64,000 nucleotides of DNA from Bradyrhizobium sp. KBS0727 (GCF_005937885.2 NZ_CP042176.1:2599501-2663500), one strand, 5' to 3'. Positions 50,323-58,437 are shown, counted from the stretch's first letter. Translations and numbers: made by a program. The notes: a model not told the origin generated them from the letters alone.

Positions 50323-50540
50323 TTAGTCCTGCGAGAGCCTGTTCAGCAGCGAAGCGGCATCGTGAAGGCGGCCGGCTTCGCCGGCAGCGTCACCATCTTC
50401 CTCCAAAGTCTGGTCATCTCTTCCTCCAAAGTAACGAGGACAGTGACGCTCTGGTTGCCGCTGAAGTCGAGCGAATTCGGAGCAATCTTCTTGCTCTCTC
50501 GTTCAGCGTTCTCGGACCGGGCATTGTCCCGATAACAAGT
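50323..50540 (-). pseudogene. Small module gene broken by a 23-bp duplication
   Basis: The frame ENAERESKKIAPNSLDF through GNQSVTVLVTLEE changes phase before the end AGEAGRLHDAASLLNRLSQD, which resembles the end of the 73-aa protein at 9604. TCTTCCTCCAAAGT occurs at 50396 and again 23 bp on at 50419. Removing one 23-bp unit rejoins the frame exactly. No ATG is seen upstream, so the start may also be lost. Confidence 0.65.
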
Positions 50541-50696
50541 GTTGATTTTTGATCTTGGACGGAACCCCGATGATTCGGGTTGCGCGCGCGATTTGGGGGC
50601 TCCTCAACGGGCGTAACAATCGGCCCGTCACGAAAAATTAACGAAATAAGCAATTGAAATCATTGAATAATACAGATTTCGCTTGAAGCGATAAAA

Positions 50697-50748
50697 CCGA
50701 GTTTACCCGGCCAGCACAAGACTGAGTTTCCCGGCGAGCATGCCGGGG
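50697..50748. promoter_or_regulatory. Direct repeats and hairpin before ParB-methyltransferase B
   Basis: GAGTTTACCCGGCCAGCA and GAGTTTCCCGGCGAGCA lie about 25 bp apart, and the second forms the hairpin CCCGGC-GAGCAT-GCCGGG, 30 bp before the start. Possible autoregulation site. The rest of 50541-50777 is AT-rich and holds the promoter region; no gene. Confidence 0.45.
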
Positions 50749-50777
50749 GTTCGCGAAACCAGATGAAAGGTACGGTG

Positions 50778-52121
50778 ATGGCCAATGAATTGAATGCGGC
50801 GACAAACGCCGGTTTAGTCGAGATCCAAATTGAGTATCGGGCGGTGGCGGGTCTCGTCCTGGATGCCCGCAACCCGCGACAGCATTCCCAGCGTCAGATC
50901 AATCAGCTCGCTGACTCCATCCAGGAGTTCGGTTTCGTGATGCCAGTGGTGGTCGACGGAAAGGGCCATGTGGTTGTCGGTCATGGACGAGTTTTGGCAG
51001 CCAAAAAGCTCAGGATGCCGCGCATACCGGTTGTCGAGATTCGGCATCTGTCACAGGCTCAGCTGAAGGCACTTCGGCTTGCTGACAACCGGTTAGCGCA
51101 GCATGCTCATTGGGATGAGAGGCTGCTTGGTGAAAGTCTGCTCGAGTTGAAAGTACTCGACCCGGACTTTGATCTGTCGATCACCGGCTTCAGCTTGTCC
51201 GAGATCGACTTGTCGATCCAAAAATTGAGTGAGGTGACTGTCGAAGATAGCGGCGATGGCAGCTCGGAGACGGGGGTGCCGGTTTGCCAGGTCGGCGACG
51301 TCTGGGAACTCGGAGGCCATCACGTCCATTGCGGAGATGCTACATCTGAGGGTGCGTTTGAGAAACTGATGGAGGAAGAACGCGCTGACGTCGTGTTCAT
51401 TGACCCGCCTTACAATGTTCGCATCGATGGCCACGTTTCCGGCAATGGAAAGATACGTCATCGCGAGTTTGCGCAAGGAGCCGGCGAGCTCAGCCGAGAA
51501 GAGTTTGTTCGCTTTCTGACCGGCAGTTGTAGTCTCCTCAAAAACTACAGCAAAAACGGCGCGATCCATTTCGTGTGCATGGATTGGAAGCACCTTGATG
51601 AACTTCTCGTCGCCGGTCGCGAAGTCTATACGGAACTGAAGAACATCGTGGCCTGGGTCAAGAGCGCGGCCGGTATGGGATCGCTCTATCGCTCTCAGCA
51701 TGAACTGATCTGCGTCTTCAAGTCCGGTATTGGACCACACACCAACAATGTCGAACTCGGCAAGAACGGCCGCAACCGCACCAATGTCTGGCAGTATGAC
51801 AGCGCCGGCACTGAGGCGCGCAAGGGCAACAATGTGCTGGAGCTGCACCCGACGGTCAAGCCTGTCCAGATGGTAATGGATGCGCTGCTTGATTGCTCGA
51901 ACCGCGGCGATATCGTCATCGATAGCTTTCTTGGAAGCGGCACGACGTTGCTCGCAGCCGAACGCACGGGCCGCATCTGTCGCGGGATTGAGCTTGATCC
52001 GCTTTATGTAGATACGGCAATCCGCCGCTGGCAGAATTTGACTGGCCGCGATGCGGTCCGGGTGTCAGACGGCATGCTCTTTCGCGACATCGAAGCAAAA
52101 GCGGAGCGGGGCGATGAATGA
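50778..52121 (+). CDS. ParB-domain DNA adenine-type methyltransferase (cassette B)
   Basis: 447 residues from the ATG at 50778. ParB-like domain (about 18-110: NPRQHSQRQINQLADSIQEFG, VVVGHGRVLAAKKL, LADNRLAQHAHWDE), then a methyltransferase with DPPYN at about 209-213 and SFLGSGTTLLA near 385, beta-class order. Layout as in the gene at 12972; the proteins are clearly homologous but more diverged than the recombinases. Overlaps the next gene by eight bases. Points away from its recombinase, unlike in cassette A. Confidence 0.92.
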   Translation: MANELNAATNAGLVEIQIEYRAVAGLVLDARNPRQHSQRQINQLADSIQEFGFVMPVVVDGKGHVVVGHGRVLAAKKLRMPRIPVVEIRHLSQAQLKALRLADNRLAQHAHWDERLLGESLLELKVLDPDFDLSITGFSLSEIDLSIQKLSEVTVEDSGDGSSETGVPVCQVGDVWELGGHHVHCGDATSEGAFEKLMEEERADVVFIDPPYNVRIDGHVSGNGKIRHREFAQGAGELSREEFVRFLTGSCSLLKNYSKNGAIHFVCMDWKHLDELLVAGREVYTELKNIVAWVKSAAGMGSLYRSQHELICVFKSGIGPHTNNVELGKNGRNRTNVWQYDSAGTEARKGNNVLELHPTVKPVQMVMDALLDCSNRGDIVIDSFLGSGTTLLAAERTGRICRGIELDPLYVDTAIRRWQNLTGRDAVRVSDGMLFRDIEAKAERGDE

Positions 52122-52488
52122 TCAAAAGAACGACTTCGAAGTCGGATACGGAAAGCCTCCCGTCGCGACCCGCTTCAAAAAGGGACAATCCGGAAATCCA
52201 AGCGGAAAGCCGAGAAAAATTGCCCAGAAGCTAGATCCCGGAAAAATTCTGCAGTCAATCGACAACGAAGAAATCACCGTCAAGATCGATGGCAAGGAAA
52301 AACGTATACAAAAAGGAGAGGTATACTTTCGGCAGTTGTTCAACAAAGCAATCAAAGGGAGTCTTTCTGACGCCAGACTCATCGCCAGCATGGCCAAGAA
52401 ATATTTCGGACTGGAAAGCGAGTCTCCTGGCGAGACGAGATTCATCATTGTGCCAGACAAAAAACTGGCCAGTCGAAAATCAAGCTGA
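52114..52488 (+). CDS. DUF5681 protein 1 (cassette B)
   Basis: 124 residues from the ATG at 52114, which overlaps the methyltransferase stop (ATGAATGA). DUF5681 signature EVGYGKPPVATRFKKGQSGNPSGKP (about 9-33). The rest is helical and basic. Coupled to the methyltransferase. A second member follows 14 bp on. Confidence 0.85.
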   Translation: MNDQKNDFEVGYGKPPVATRFKKGQSGNPSGKPRKIAQKLDPGKILQSIDNEEITVKIDGKEKRIQKGEVYFRQLFNKAIKGSLSDARLIASMAKKYFGLESESPGETRFIIVPDKKLASRKSS

Positions 52489-52502
52489 GGCTGAAGAAAA
52501 GC

Positions 52503-52838
52503 ATGAACACGGGATACCGGAACCCTCCAAAAAGCACTCAGTTCAAAAAAGGAAACTCGGGTAATCGAAAGGGTCGACCAAGAAAAACCCTGCCGGAAGT
52601 TTCGATAGGATCTCAGTTCCGAAAAGTCGCCAACGAGCTGGTCACAATCGACGTCGGCGGTACTCAACGCAGAATGTCGCGTTGGGATGCTTTTGTACAT
52701 CAGATCTACAACATGGCGCTTGGCAAGGACACTAGTGCTGCGCGCCTGCTCGACCAACTTCGAAGGCAATTTCCTGGCGACTTGCTTCCCGGTGATCCTA
52801 TTACGTTTTACATCACCGAAGCCGATGCGAGGCTCTGA
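52503..52838 (+). CDS. DUF5681 protein 2 (cassette B)
   Basis: 111 residues. Signature GYRNPPKSTQFKKGNSGNRKGRPRK at 4-28; then VTIDVGGTQRRMSRWDAFVHQIYNMALGKD. A diverged tandem relative of the gene before. In cassette A a single DUF5681 gene is followed by TerL; here TerL is absent and non-cassette sequence begins within about 45 bp. Confidence 0.85.
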   Translation: MNTGYRNPPKSTQFKKGNSGNRKGRPRKTLPEVSIGSQFRKVANELVTIDVGGTQRRMSRWDAFVHQIYNMALGKDTSAARLLDQLRRQFPGDLLPGDPITFYITEADARL

Positions 52839-52880
52839 GCGATACCTGAATGGAACGCATTGGGAATGAGGCTATTCGGG

Positions 52881-52955
52881 TAATGAGCGGTTATGGAACG
52901 GCCGGTTCTGGCGCGCAAAGCGGACATTCAACCAACCCGCCACATCGGCTAAGTG
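52881..52955 (+). repeat. Intact copy of the dispersed repeat
   Basis: TAATGAGCGGTTATGGAACG, CTGGCG, CAAAGCGGACATT and CGGCTAAGT in the same order as the copy broken by the IS at 15666/17217. It borders cassette B. Between here and 53115 no gene is evident. Confidence 0.75.
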
Positions 52956-53115
52956 CCCATTTGCAGACTTTCAGCGTCGTGGGCGATAAGGCCGATGGGG
53001 GAGGCATCCGAACTGGATTTCAGTTCCGAGATCAACGTGCGATCAGCGGCATCCAGTACAGTCCCCGATCCTCTGGAATTCAAGCCGCTCCGGCGGCTGC
53101 GCTCGGCAAACCGAT

Positions 53116-53137
53116 TTGGAAGGCAAGAACCGGAGTG
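53116..53137 (+). promoter_or_regulatory. Alkylation-island motif, site 1
   Basis: Matches the consensus TTTGAAAGCAAGAATCGGAG plus TG, best over the last 15 bases. 110 bp before the gene at 53248. The weakest of the eleven sites. Confidence 0.55.
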
Positions 53138-53247
53138 CGACGAGCCACGATTTCAGACCAAGTCGCTTCGCCCGCAGCGGCGCTTCGGGTCTGTTGCCAT
53201 CCGGCGCAGCCAAGGTGCCAGGCTAATGACGCCGGAGACGAGAAGAG

Positions 53248-53883
53248 ATGGCGCCCAACCGATCCGACGATTTCCCATCGTTGCTATTCGTGCACAACGA
53301 CCACGAATTCATCATCACGGCGGTGCCCAATGGGGCCGATGTCTTGCTTCACATCGCCGATCAATATGGCCGGATGCTGCTACCTGTTTCGACGAGAGTG
53401 GTGGGCGCAAACGCGTGGCCAGGAGGTCGGCCAAACCATCGACTCATCGGCGTCGCAATGGCTGAACTGCGGAGATCGGTCGAGCGTCTCGCCGGTGAGA
53501 AATTCCTGAATTTCCTGGAGACGCCGCGAGCGGCGAGCGACTTTCGATGGACCCCGGCGGACCTGGAAGCGGCAAAGAAAATCAACTGGTCGAAACCCGC
53601 TGCGACGCTTGTTCACCAAGGATATTATTTCCTCATCGGCGCCTTCGTCACGCCGGAGCGGATGGTGATTCTGCTGAGAGATCCGGATGGGCCTTTCGAT
53701 GCGCCGATGTCCATTCCGAAGGAGTCGATGATGCGCTCGGAAGCGAAGGGCGTGGATCCGCTCGACTTCGGCGTCAATATCATGGTCGACCGAATCCGCG
53801 GTTGGAATGCGCCGCGTACCGAAGCGTTCGTCAGGGACACGCCTCGGCTCGTCGTGGACACGCCTTTCCACCGGCAAAATTGA
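53248..53883 (+). CDS. Unknown protein (211 aa) of the alkylation island
   Basis: 211 residues, apparently soluble, with no family recognised. FPSLLFVHNDHEFIITAVPNG at the start, an aromatic-rich middle (INWSKPAATLVHQGYYFLIG) and a polar end. The motif shared with ada lies upstream, so induction by alkylating agents is proposed. No signal peptide. Confidence 0.7.
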   Translation: MAPNRSDDFPSLLFVHNDHEFIITAVPNGADVLLHIADQYGRMLLPVSTRVVGANAWPGGRPNHRLIGVAMAELRRSVERLAGEKFLNFLETPRAASDFRWTPADLEAAKKINWSKPAATLVHQGYYFLIGAFVTPERMVILLRDPDGPFDAPMSIPKESMMRSEAKGVDPLDFGVNIMVDRIRGWNAPRTEAFVRDTPRLVVDTPFHRQN

Positions 53884-53928
53884 TTCTACGTCAAGCGGAC
53901 TGTTCTGAACCGATCGCCGATACTGCGA

Positions 53929-54303
53929 TCAATGCCTTCGAGGGCGTTGACCGAAGCCTGACAGGTGGGCCTCACCGAGTTCGTAGGACAATTCCTCGGT
54001 GAGAGAGAAGGATACGTTGAACCCCTCCGGCGTGCCGATCGTTAGGATGCGGAGGTTGTCCGGCCCTTCCTCGATCTGAAACTCTTCCGCCGGATAGGTG
54101 ATGCGCGTCCGCGGGTCGCCGTGCGCCCGTTTCACGGCCGACGACGCCATCGTCGGCATCGTCATCAACAGCGATGACAGCGTGTCGATGTTCATTATGA
54201 TGCCCACGGTCTGACCGGCGGAATCCTTGATGATCAATCTGACCGCCGTACCGTCGGCCGCCGTCTCGAAATTGATCAATCTGTCGATCTGAATGTCGGT
54301 CAT
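53929..54303 (-). CDS. Unknown protein (124 aa), paralogue of 55333
   Basis: 124 residues: IDRLINFETAADGTAVRLIIKDSAGQTVGIIMNIDTLSSLLMTMP. The same pattern (DGTAVKLFAEDVAGREMAINMKIETLTALLVTLP) is in the protein at 55333, with DPRTRI-YP and RILT-GT-EGF--SFSL shared too. Small alpha-beta protein, unknown. Unlike its relative, no island motif is visible upstream. Confidence 0.75.
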   Translation of the reverse strand: MTDIQIDRLINFETAADGTAVRLIIKDSAGQTVGIIMNIDTLSSLLMTMPTMASSAVKRAHGDPRTRITYPAEEFQIEEGPDNLRILTIGTPEGFNVSFSLTEELSYELGEAHLSGFGQRPRRH

Positions 54304-54492
54304 TGTGACGTCTTCTCTTTAAGCTACGGGGCGCCGTTCCGGCCATTGGCGCCAGCGTCGCCTGGCGCACTTGTGCGACCGATCTGCATTACGGCCTCGC
54401 AGCCTGCGCGCGCCCGGCCGATCTCGGCGCTGCGGATGTCAGTTTCGACCGCGCACCTCCCACAGTTCAGCGCGACCACCGACATGGGCGTT

Positions 54493-54726
54493 TCACTTCG
54501 CGCTCGCACAAGCGGCCTTGCAGGCGGATGCCGTCGCATTGCATTGCGCCACGCAAGCGCCGGACAATCCGCAGTTCTGTGAACATGAGAAATTAGCGGA
54601 ATCGCAGTTCGTCACGCATTCCTTCGGCGCCTGAGCCTGCGCCAGGTTGAAGCGCGTCGCCCCATTCCCGGCATGGCAAGCAGTGACCGTCAAGAAGATC
54701 GTGCAGGTGAGAGCGACGTACTTCAT
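54493..54726 (-). CDS. Secreted cysteine-rich small protein
   Basis: 77 residues. Hydrophobic leader MKYVALTCTIFLTVTACHA, possibly lipid-attached at the Cys. The mature part has eight Cys in repeated CxxxC spacing (ECVTNCDSANFSCSQNC, ACVAQCNATASACKAAC), which could form disulfides or bind metal. Unknown family. Function not inferable from neighbours. Confidence 0.6.
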   Translation of the reverse strand: MKYVALTCTIFLTVTACHAGNGATRFNLAQAQAPKECVTNCDSANFSCSQNCGLSGACVAQCNATASACKAACASAK

Positions 54727-54813
54727 TCGAGCTTTTCCATGGCTAAACGCACGTTCGGGTACCCAGAGTGGCGCGAAACTTTATTCGGAGCCGACTTGTG
54801 CTGCGGGTCTTTC

Positions 54814-55041
54814 CTATTTTTCGTCGTCGCTCGCCGGCAGCGGTCCGCGCTGCGGCAACGCCGCGTTTCGCGCGTGCTCGAACCCGTTGGGATGGGGGCC
54901 GGACTGAATCATGCCGTCAATTCGCGTCACCGTATCGCATTGCGGCGCGGATGCCGTGCCCTTGCACAACGCGAGCAGCTTGGGATGTAGTCCGTCACCG
55001 CGCGCAGCGGCGATCTCGAGCAGATCGAGGAATGACGTCAT
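54814..55041 (-). CDS. Small unknown protein (75 aa)
   Basis: 75 residues, MTSFLDLLEIAAARGDGLHPKLLALCKG, then a polar tail. The start at 55041 is supported by GGAGA eight bases upstream and by an island motif 54 bp away, the usual distance. Unknown function. Confidence 0.6.
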   Translation of the reverse strand: MTSFLDLLEIAAARGDGLHPKLLALCKGTASAPQCDTVTRIDGMIQSGPHPNGFEHARNAALPQRGPLPASDDEK

Positions 55042-55094
55042 GTTCAGATGTCTCCAAAGTGGGCCACGATTCTCGGCGCGGCATTCGCGGACCG

Positions 55095-55116
55095 CACTCC
55101 GATTCGTGACGTCGAA
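55095..55116 (-). promoter_or_regulatory. Alkylation-island motif, site 2
   Basis: Minus strand TTCGACGTCACGAATCGGAG then TG, 54 bp before the gene at 55041. Confidence 0.7.
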
Positions 55117-55180
55117 CTCGGAAGAGCCGCAGAGGGCGATCGGTTGTCGACACTTGTCGCTCTGCGACATGCTCCCGCGA

Positions 55181-55202
55181 TTTGAAAGCAAGAAACGGAG
55201 CG
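55181..55202 (+). promoter_or_regulatory. Alkylation-island motif, site 3
   Basis: TTTGAAAGCAAGAAACGGAG then CG, 130 bp before the gene at 55333. A -10-like TATTCT follows about 21 bp later. Confidence 0.75.
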
Positions 55203-55332
55203 TGGCGCGGGAATCCCGGCCTGTATTCTGACCATGAACATCGAGCGGCGGCCGCGAGCGCATCATCTGGGTTGCGTAAGGCCCGACTGCGGCCGGCCGT
55301 GCTGCCAGGCTCGCAACATCGGAATAATCGTC

Positions 55333-55692
55333 ATGCGAGGGAATGTGGAGGTTCGCAGGTTGGTGGGCTTCAAAACCGCCTACGACGGGACAGCCGTCAA
55401 GTTGTTCGCCGAGGACGTCGCCGGCCGCGAGATGGCCATCAACATGAAGATCGAGACGTTGACCGCGTTGCTCGTCACGTTACCGAAGATGGCGTCCAAG
55501 GTCATCGAACGCTGGCAGAGCGATCCCAGAACGCGGATAGCTTATCCGCTGACCGACTTCCGCATGGAGCTGAGCGAGGGCGGCCGCCGAATCCTCACGT
55601 TCGGGACGCAGGAAGGCTTCACGATCTCGTTCAGCCTCGGCGAACAGTTGTCGGAGAAGATGGGCCACGCCCATCTGGAGAGCGACGGCTAG
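55333..55692 (+). CDS. Unknown protein (119 aa), paralogue of 53929
   Basis: 119 residues from the ATG at 55333. Shares DGTAVKL, IETLTALLVTLPKMAS, DPRTRIAYP and RRILTFGTQEGFTISFSL with the protein at 53929, so one family is present twice. A longer frame from 55234 is possible. Preceded by an island motif. Unknown function. Confidence 0.7.
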   Translation: MRGNVEVRRLVGFKTAYDGTAVKLFAEDVAGREMAINMKIETLTALLVTLPKMASKVIERWQSDPRTRIAYPLTDFRMELSEGGRRILTFGTQEGFTISFSLGEQLSEKMGHAHLESDG

Positions 55693-55730
55693 GGCGCGAA
55701 AACCGACCGGCCGGCGATCGCTTTCCCGTC

Positions 55731-56186
55731 TTAGGGGTTGGTCGTCTTGTAGGTATCGAGTACGACGACGCGATCATCCACGACGGACGACGCAACGGAG
55801 AATTGGTGAGTCATTGCCTCGCGACCGGTAGGATCGAGCTTGAGTCTGTTCGGGACCGTGATGTCGATCGCAACGATGGCGTTCGGATCTTCCGCCGGAT
55901 CCGCGATCCGGGCCTCATCGGCGCGACGGATGACCAGCCGCTCTCCCTTAGAATCGGCTAGAGCCAGCAGACTGAGGCGCCGAAGCCCGACGCGCGCCAA
56001 CGGCCAGTGTTCGATCAGAGCGGACCACTTTCCGTTGTCCTTCAAGATGCCGTTAAGAACGCCTTGGGAAATCGGATCGTCGGGAGCCAGGGCTCCGAGG
56101 CTGCCGATCACGTCCAACACATGTGGTCCGGACGGCAGCTCGACCATCAGACCCGTCTTGCCCCCATCGAATCGCACCAGCTTCAT
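55731..56186 (-). CDS. Unknown protein with FAH N-terminal-like start
   Basis: 151 residues. The first part, MKLVRFDGGKTGLMVELPSGPHVLDVIGSLG, resembles the small N-terminal domain of fumarylacetoacetate hydrolase-family enzymes, but the catalytic domain is absent. The remainder is not recognised. Island motif 57 bp upstream. Confidence 0.65.
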   Translation of the reverse strand: MKLVRFDGGKTGLMVELPSGPHVLDVIGSLGALAPDDPISQGVLNGILKDNGKWSALIEHWPLARVGLRRLSLLALADSKGERLVIRRADEARIADPAEDPNAIVAIDITVPNRLKLDPTGREAMTHQFSVASSVVDDRVVVLDTYKTTNP

Positions 56187-56242
56187 GTTTCCCTCCGCAA
56201 CGGACCGTGACGGTCAGACCATAGTCGGCGGCGGGAGATCAG

Positions 56243-56264
56243 AACTTCGGTTCTTATCTTCAAA
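56243..56264 (-). promoter_or_regulatory. Alkylation-island motif, site 4
   Basis: Minus strand TTTGAAGATAAGAACCGAAG then TT, 57 bp before the gene at 56186, with TATGGT about 19 bp downstream. Confidence 0.65.
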
Positions 56265-56300
56265 CCGAAATCGGCGCGACCGCATGTCGCCGCCGGACGG

Positions 56301-56322
56301 TTTGAGGACATCAAACGGAGTG
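56301..56322 (+). promoter_or_regulatory. Alkylation-island motif, site 5
   Basis: TTTGAGGACATCAAACGGAG then TG, 94 bp before the methyltransferase gene at 56417; TAGCTT about 19 bp downstream. Confidence 0.75.
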
Positions 56323-56416
56323 CGTATCGGGGCCGCGAGTCTAGCTTGCGCGACCATGTGTCTACCGTTTCCGACAGTGGGACCGGAGGATGTTTCGAAA
56401 TGCGAGGAACAGGGTC

Positions 56417-56998
56417 ATGGACAGCCGGATCGGTCTCGAAGCGAGCTCGAGCTACGAAAACGAATATTTCCAGTTCTTTTCGATGAAGGGAAAGCTCGGC
56501 ATGGTTCTCGCCGCTGTCAGTCCGCGCGGCCTCTCGGCGTTGCTGCTCGGTGAAGATCGAGAAGAGCTCGAGCGGGATCTTCGACGCGAGTTTCCCGACG
56601 AGCAGCCGGTCAGCGGCGGTTACGGGCTTGAAGGCATCGGTTCGAGCATCGTCAGTTTTACCGAAGATCCTCGCATCGGCGTCAGTCTACCGCTGGACGT
56701 GAGGGGCACGGCCTTTCAGAAGCGCGTCTGGGAAGAACTTCGATCCATCCCTCCCGGCGAGCAACGCACGTATTCCGAAGTCGCCGGGCGGGTAGGTATT
56801 CCCGGCGATTCGTTTGCGATCGCTCAGACGTGCCTCGCCAATCGAATTGCGATTGCAATTCCATGCCACCGGGTCATCGCCGACGACGGCGAAATCGGCG
56901 TCTACCGGTGGGGGCGCGAGCGCAAGCGCGCCCTTCTTCGCGCCGAGGCCAACGCGCAGTTCGGCTCGAAATGCGCTCACTACGCGTCTCGCGTTTGA
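56417..56998 (+). CDS. O6-alkylguanine-DNA alkyltransferase-like protein 1
   Basis: 193 residues. C-terminal alkyltransferase domain: LPLDVRGTAFQKRVWEELRSIPPGEQRTYSEVAGRVG, then the acceptor Cys in IAIPCHRVIADDG. The position of the DNA-intercalating Arg, present in Ada (KAARAIASAC), reads GDSFAIAQTC here, so Arg is replaced by Phe. Removes alkyl groups from guanine suicidally if active; the change may alter base flipping. Motif site 5 is upstream. Confidence 0.88.
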   Translation: MDSRIGLEASSSYENEYFQFFSMKGKLGMVLAAVSPRGLSALLLGEDREELERDLRREFPDEQPVSGGYGLEGIGSSIVSFTEDPRIGVSLPLDVRGTAFQKRVWEELRSIPPGEQRTYSEVAGRVGIPGDSFAIAQTCLANRIAIAIPCHRVIADDGEIGVYRWGRERKRALLRAEANAQFGSKCAHYASRV

Positions 56999-57118
56999 AC
57001 GCGCGACGGGCGCGAGAGGCGCCGGCGGTCATGGTCGCGAGGGTATCGAAGGACGCGTTCCCTGAGGCATTAAGTTCTGCCTGCAGGCGCGCACCGAGTT
57101 GAAGTTTCGGCGTGACGG

Positions 57119-57550
57119 CTAGTTGACGCGCGAAGCTGGAAACGACGGCAGCTCGACCGACGTTCCATCAGGATCGGTCAGGAAAAGTGGCGGCGAGCCG
57201 GACGACGGTGCGGGCGGGCCTTCGAACACGAAACATAGCCGCTGCGGATCGGGTAGCTTTATAGGTCGTCCGGAGGCGAGCAACGTCACTCCGATCCCAT
57301 TTCGACCCATTAGGACGACCTGGCTGTCCGATCTTGCGACGGTATTCCAATTCTCGTCGACGGCAAGACCGATATTCCTGCGGTACCAATGAATGGATTT
57401 CTCCATGTCCGACACGAACACCACCACATTGGGTGTCGTTGGAGCAGCCGTCATGCACGGACCTAATTCGGCCTCGGCATTTTGGGCGGACAAGCACCCG
57501 AGGACGGCGACCACAGTGCCCCAGATCGGCCGCAACGCACGTCGACTCAT
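57119..57550 (-). CDS. Secreted VOC-fold protein
   Basis: 143 residues. Signal peptide RALRPIWGTVVAVLGCLSAQNAEA. Mature VOC unit: PNVVVFVSDMEKSIHWYRRNIGLAVDE and PPLFLTDPDGTSVELPSF. Metal ligand set looks incomplete. Periplasmic, binding or lyase role unknown. Island motif upstream. Confidence 0.8.
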   Translation of the reverse strand: MSRRALRPIWGTVVAVLGCLSAQNAEAELGPCMTAAPTTPNVVVFVSDMEKSIHWYRRNIGLAVDENWNTVARSDSQVVLMGRNGIGVTLLASGRPIKLPDPQRLCFVFEGPPAPSSGSPPLFLTDPDGTSVELPSFPASRVN

Positions 57551-57608
57551 GTTTCATGCTTTTCGATATGGATCGGTGTATCAGCGTCGATCGAACGTCC
57601 GCCACGAT

Positions 57609-57630
57609 CACTCCGTTTTTTGCTTTTGAA
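57609..57630 (-). promoter_or_regulatory. Alkylation-island motif, site 6
   Basis: Minus strand TTCAAAAGCAAAAAACGGAG then TG, 59 bp before the VOC gene at 57550. Confidence 0.75.
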
Positions 57631-57742
57631 TTGACAGATCGCCAGCGACCTACCTCGATGACCGAGGCGGACTTCACGCCCGCAAGCGAAAACGCGATGT
57701 CGTTCGGTAGTACAAAGGCTTGTTCTCGGTGGAGCTGCCTGT

Positions 57743-58333
57743 TCACCATCCGGGATAGAGCATCACCAGTCTTCCCCAACTCGCGAGCGCGCCTCGTCGA
57801 CGCATTTCCTCGATCGCGTCAGCCGCATGCCAAGTGCATGGAACACGGCGGAGCCAGCAGTTGTCCTTCTTCCCCCGATAGAGCCAGATTATCGAAGCCG
57901 CGAACATCTGCTGCGCCGGCGTCATCACGCGGTAGTCGGCTCGCCATTGTTCCATGCCCGTCGGATCGACCGCGTCGGCGTAGTAGTCGTACCCGCGGGG
58001 GCGAATCGTATGATGATGTCTTCCGGGGCCGTCGCTTGCGAACAGCGGCGCAAGCGCGAACCGCTCTATCGAAGCGCGAAGATGATCGTAGAATGGTGCG
58101 AGGCCGAAGAAGTTGGGTCCCCACGGCATCGCGTCCGTAAAGTCCGCGAAAACCGTGGCTTCCGAGTCGGTCATATCGAGCCGAGCCAGAACCAGTTGCG
58201 TCAGCCGATATTCGGGAAATCGTTCCTTGGCGCGACGGCTATCGAACGCGGAAAGCGCGAGCAGTGGCAGGACGGTGCGATCTTTGGTTTGATTGAAATT
58301 TTCCAGCTCCATCGAGCTCGGCTTGTCGCACAT
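57743..58333 (-). CDS. Unknown protein (196 aa) of the alkylation island
   Basis: 196 residues from the ATG at 58333, fixed by an island motif 67 bp upstream. Acidic and aromatic-rich (TDAMPWGPNFFGLAPFYDHLRAS, MTPAQQMFAASIIWLYRGKKDNCWLRRVPCTWHAADAI). Cytoplasmic as far as visible. Not recognised. Confidence 0.65.
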   Translation of the reverse strand: MCDKPSSMELENFNQTKDRTVLPLLALSAFDSRRAKERFPEYRLTQLVLARLDMTDSEATVFADFTDAMPWGPNFFGLAPFYDHLRASIERFALAPLFASDGPGRHHHTIRPRGYDYYADAVDPTGMEQWRADYRVMTPAQQMFAASIIWLYRGKKDNCWLRRVPCTWHAADAIEEMRRRGALASWGRLVMLYPGW

Positions 58334-58399
58334 CGGTTCGTCTTGTCGTTCGTGGAGAGACTGGGTGGGGTCCGGACTAGACGGGCTGCCTGACGCCCT

Positions 58400-58421
58400 C
58401 ACTCCGATTTCTGTCGTCGAA
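58400..58421 (-). promoter_or_regulatory. Alkylation-island motif, site 7
   Basis: Minus strand TTCGACGACAGAAATCGGAG then TG, 67 bp before the gene at 58333, with TAGTCC 20 bp downstream. Confidence 0.75.
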
Positions 58422-58437
58422 TCGCGAAATCGTCGCG

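Noticed and set aside
54775-54797. A partial match to the alkylation-island motif near TTCGGAG
   Set aside because: The left half does not match and no gene follows on that strand.
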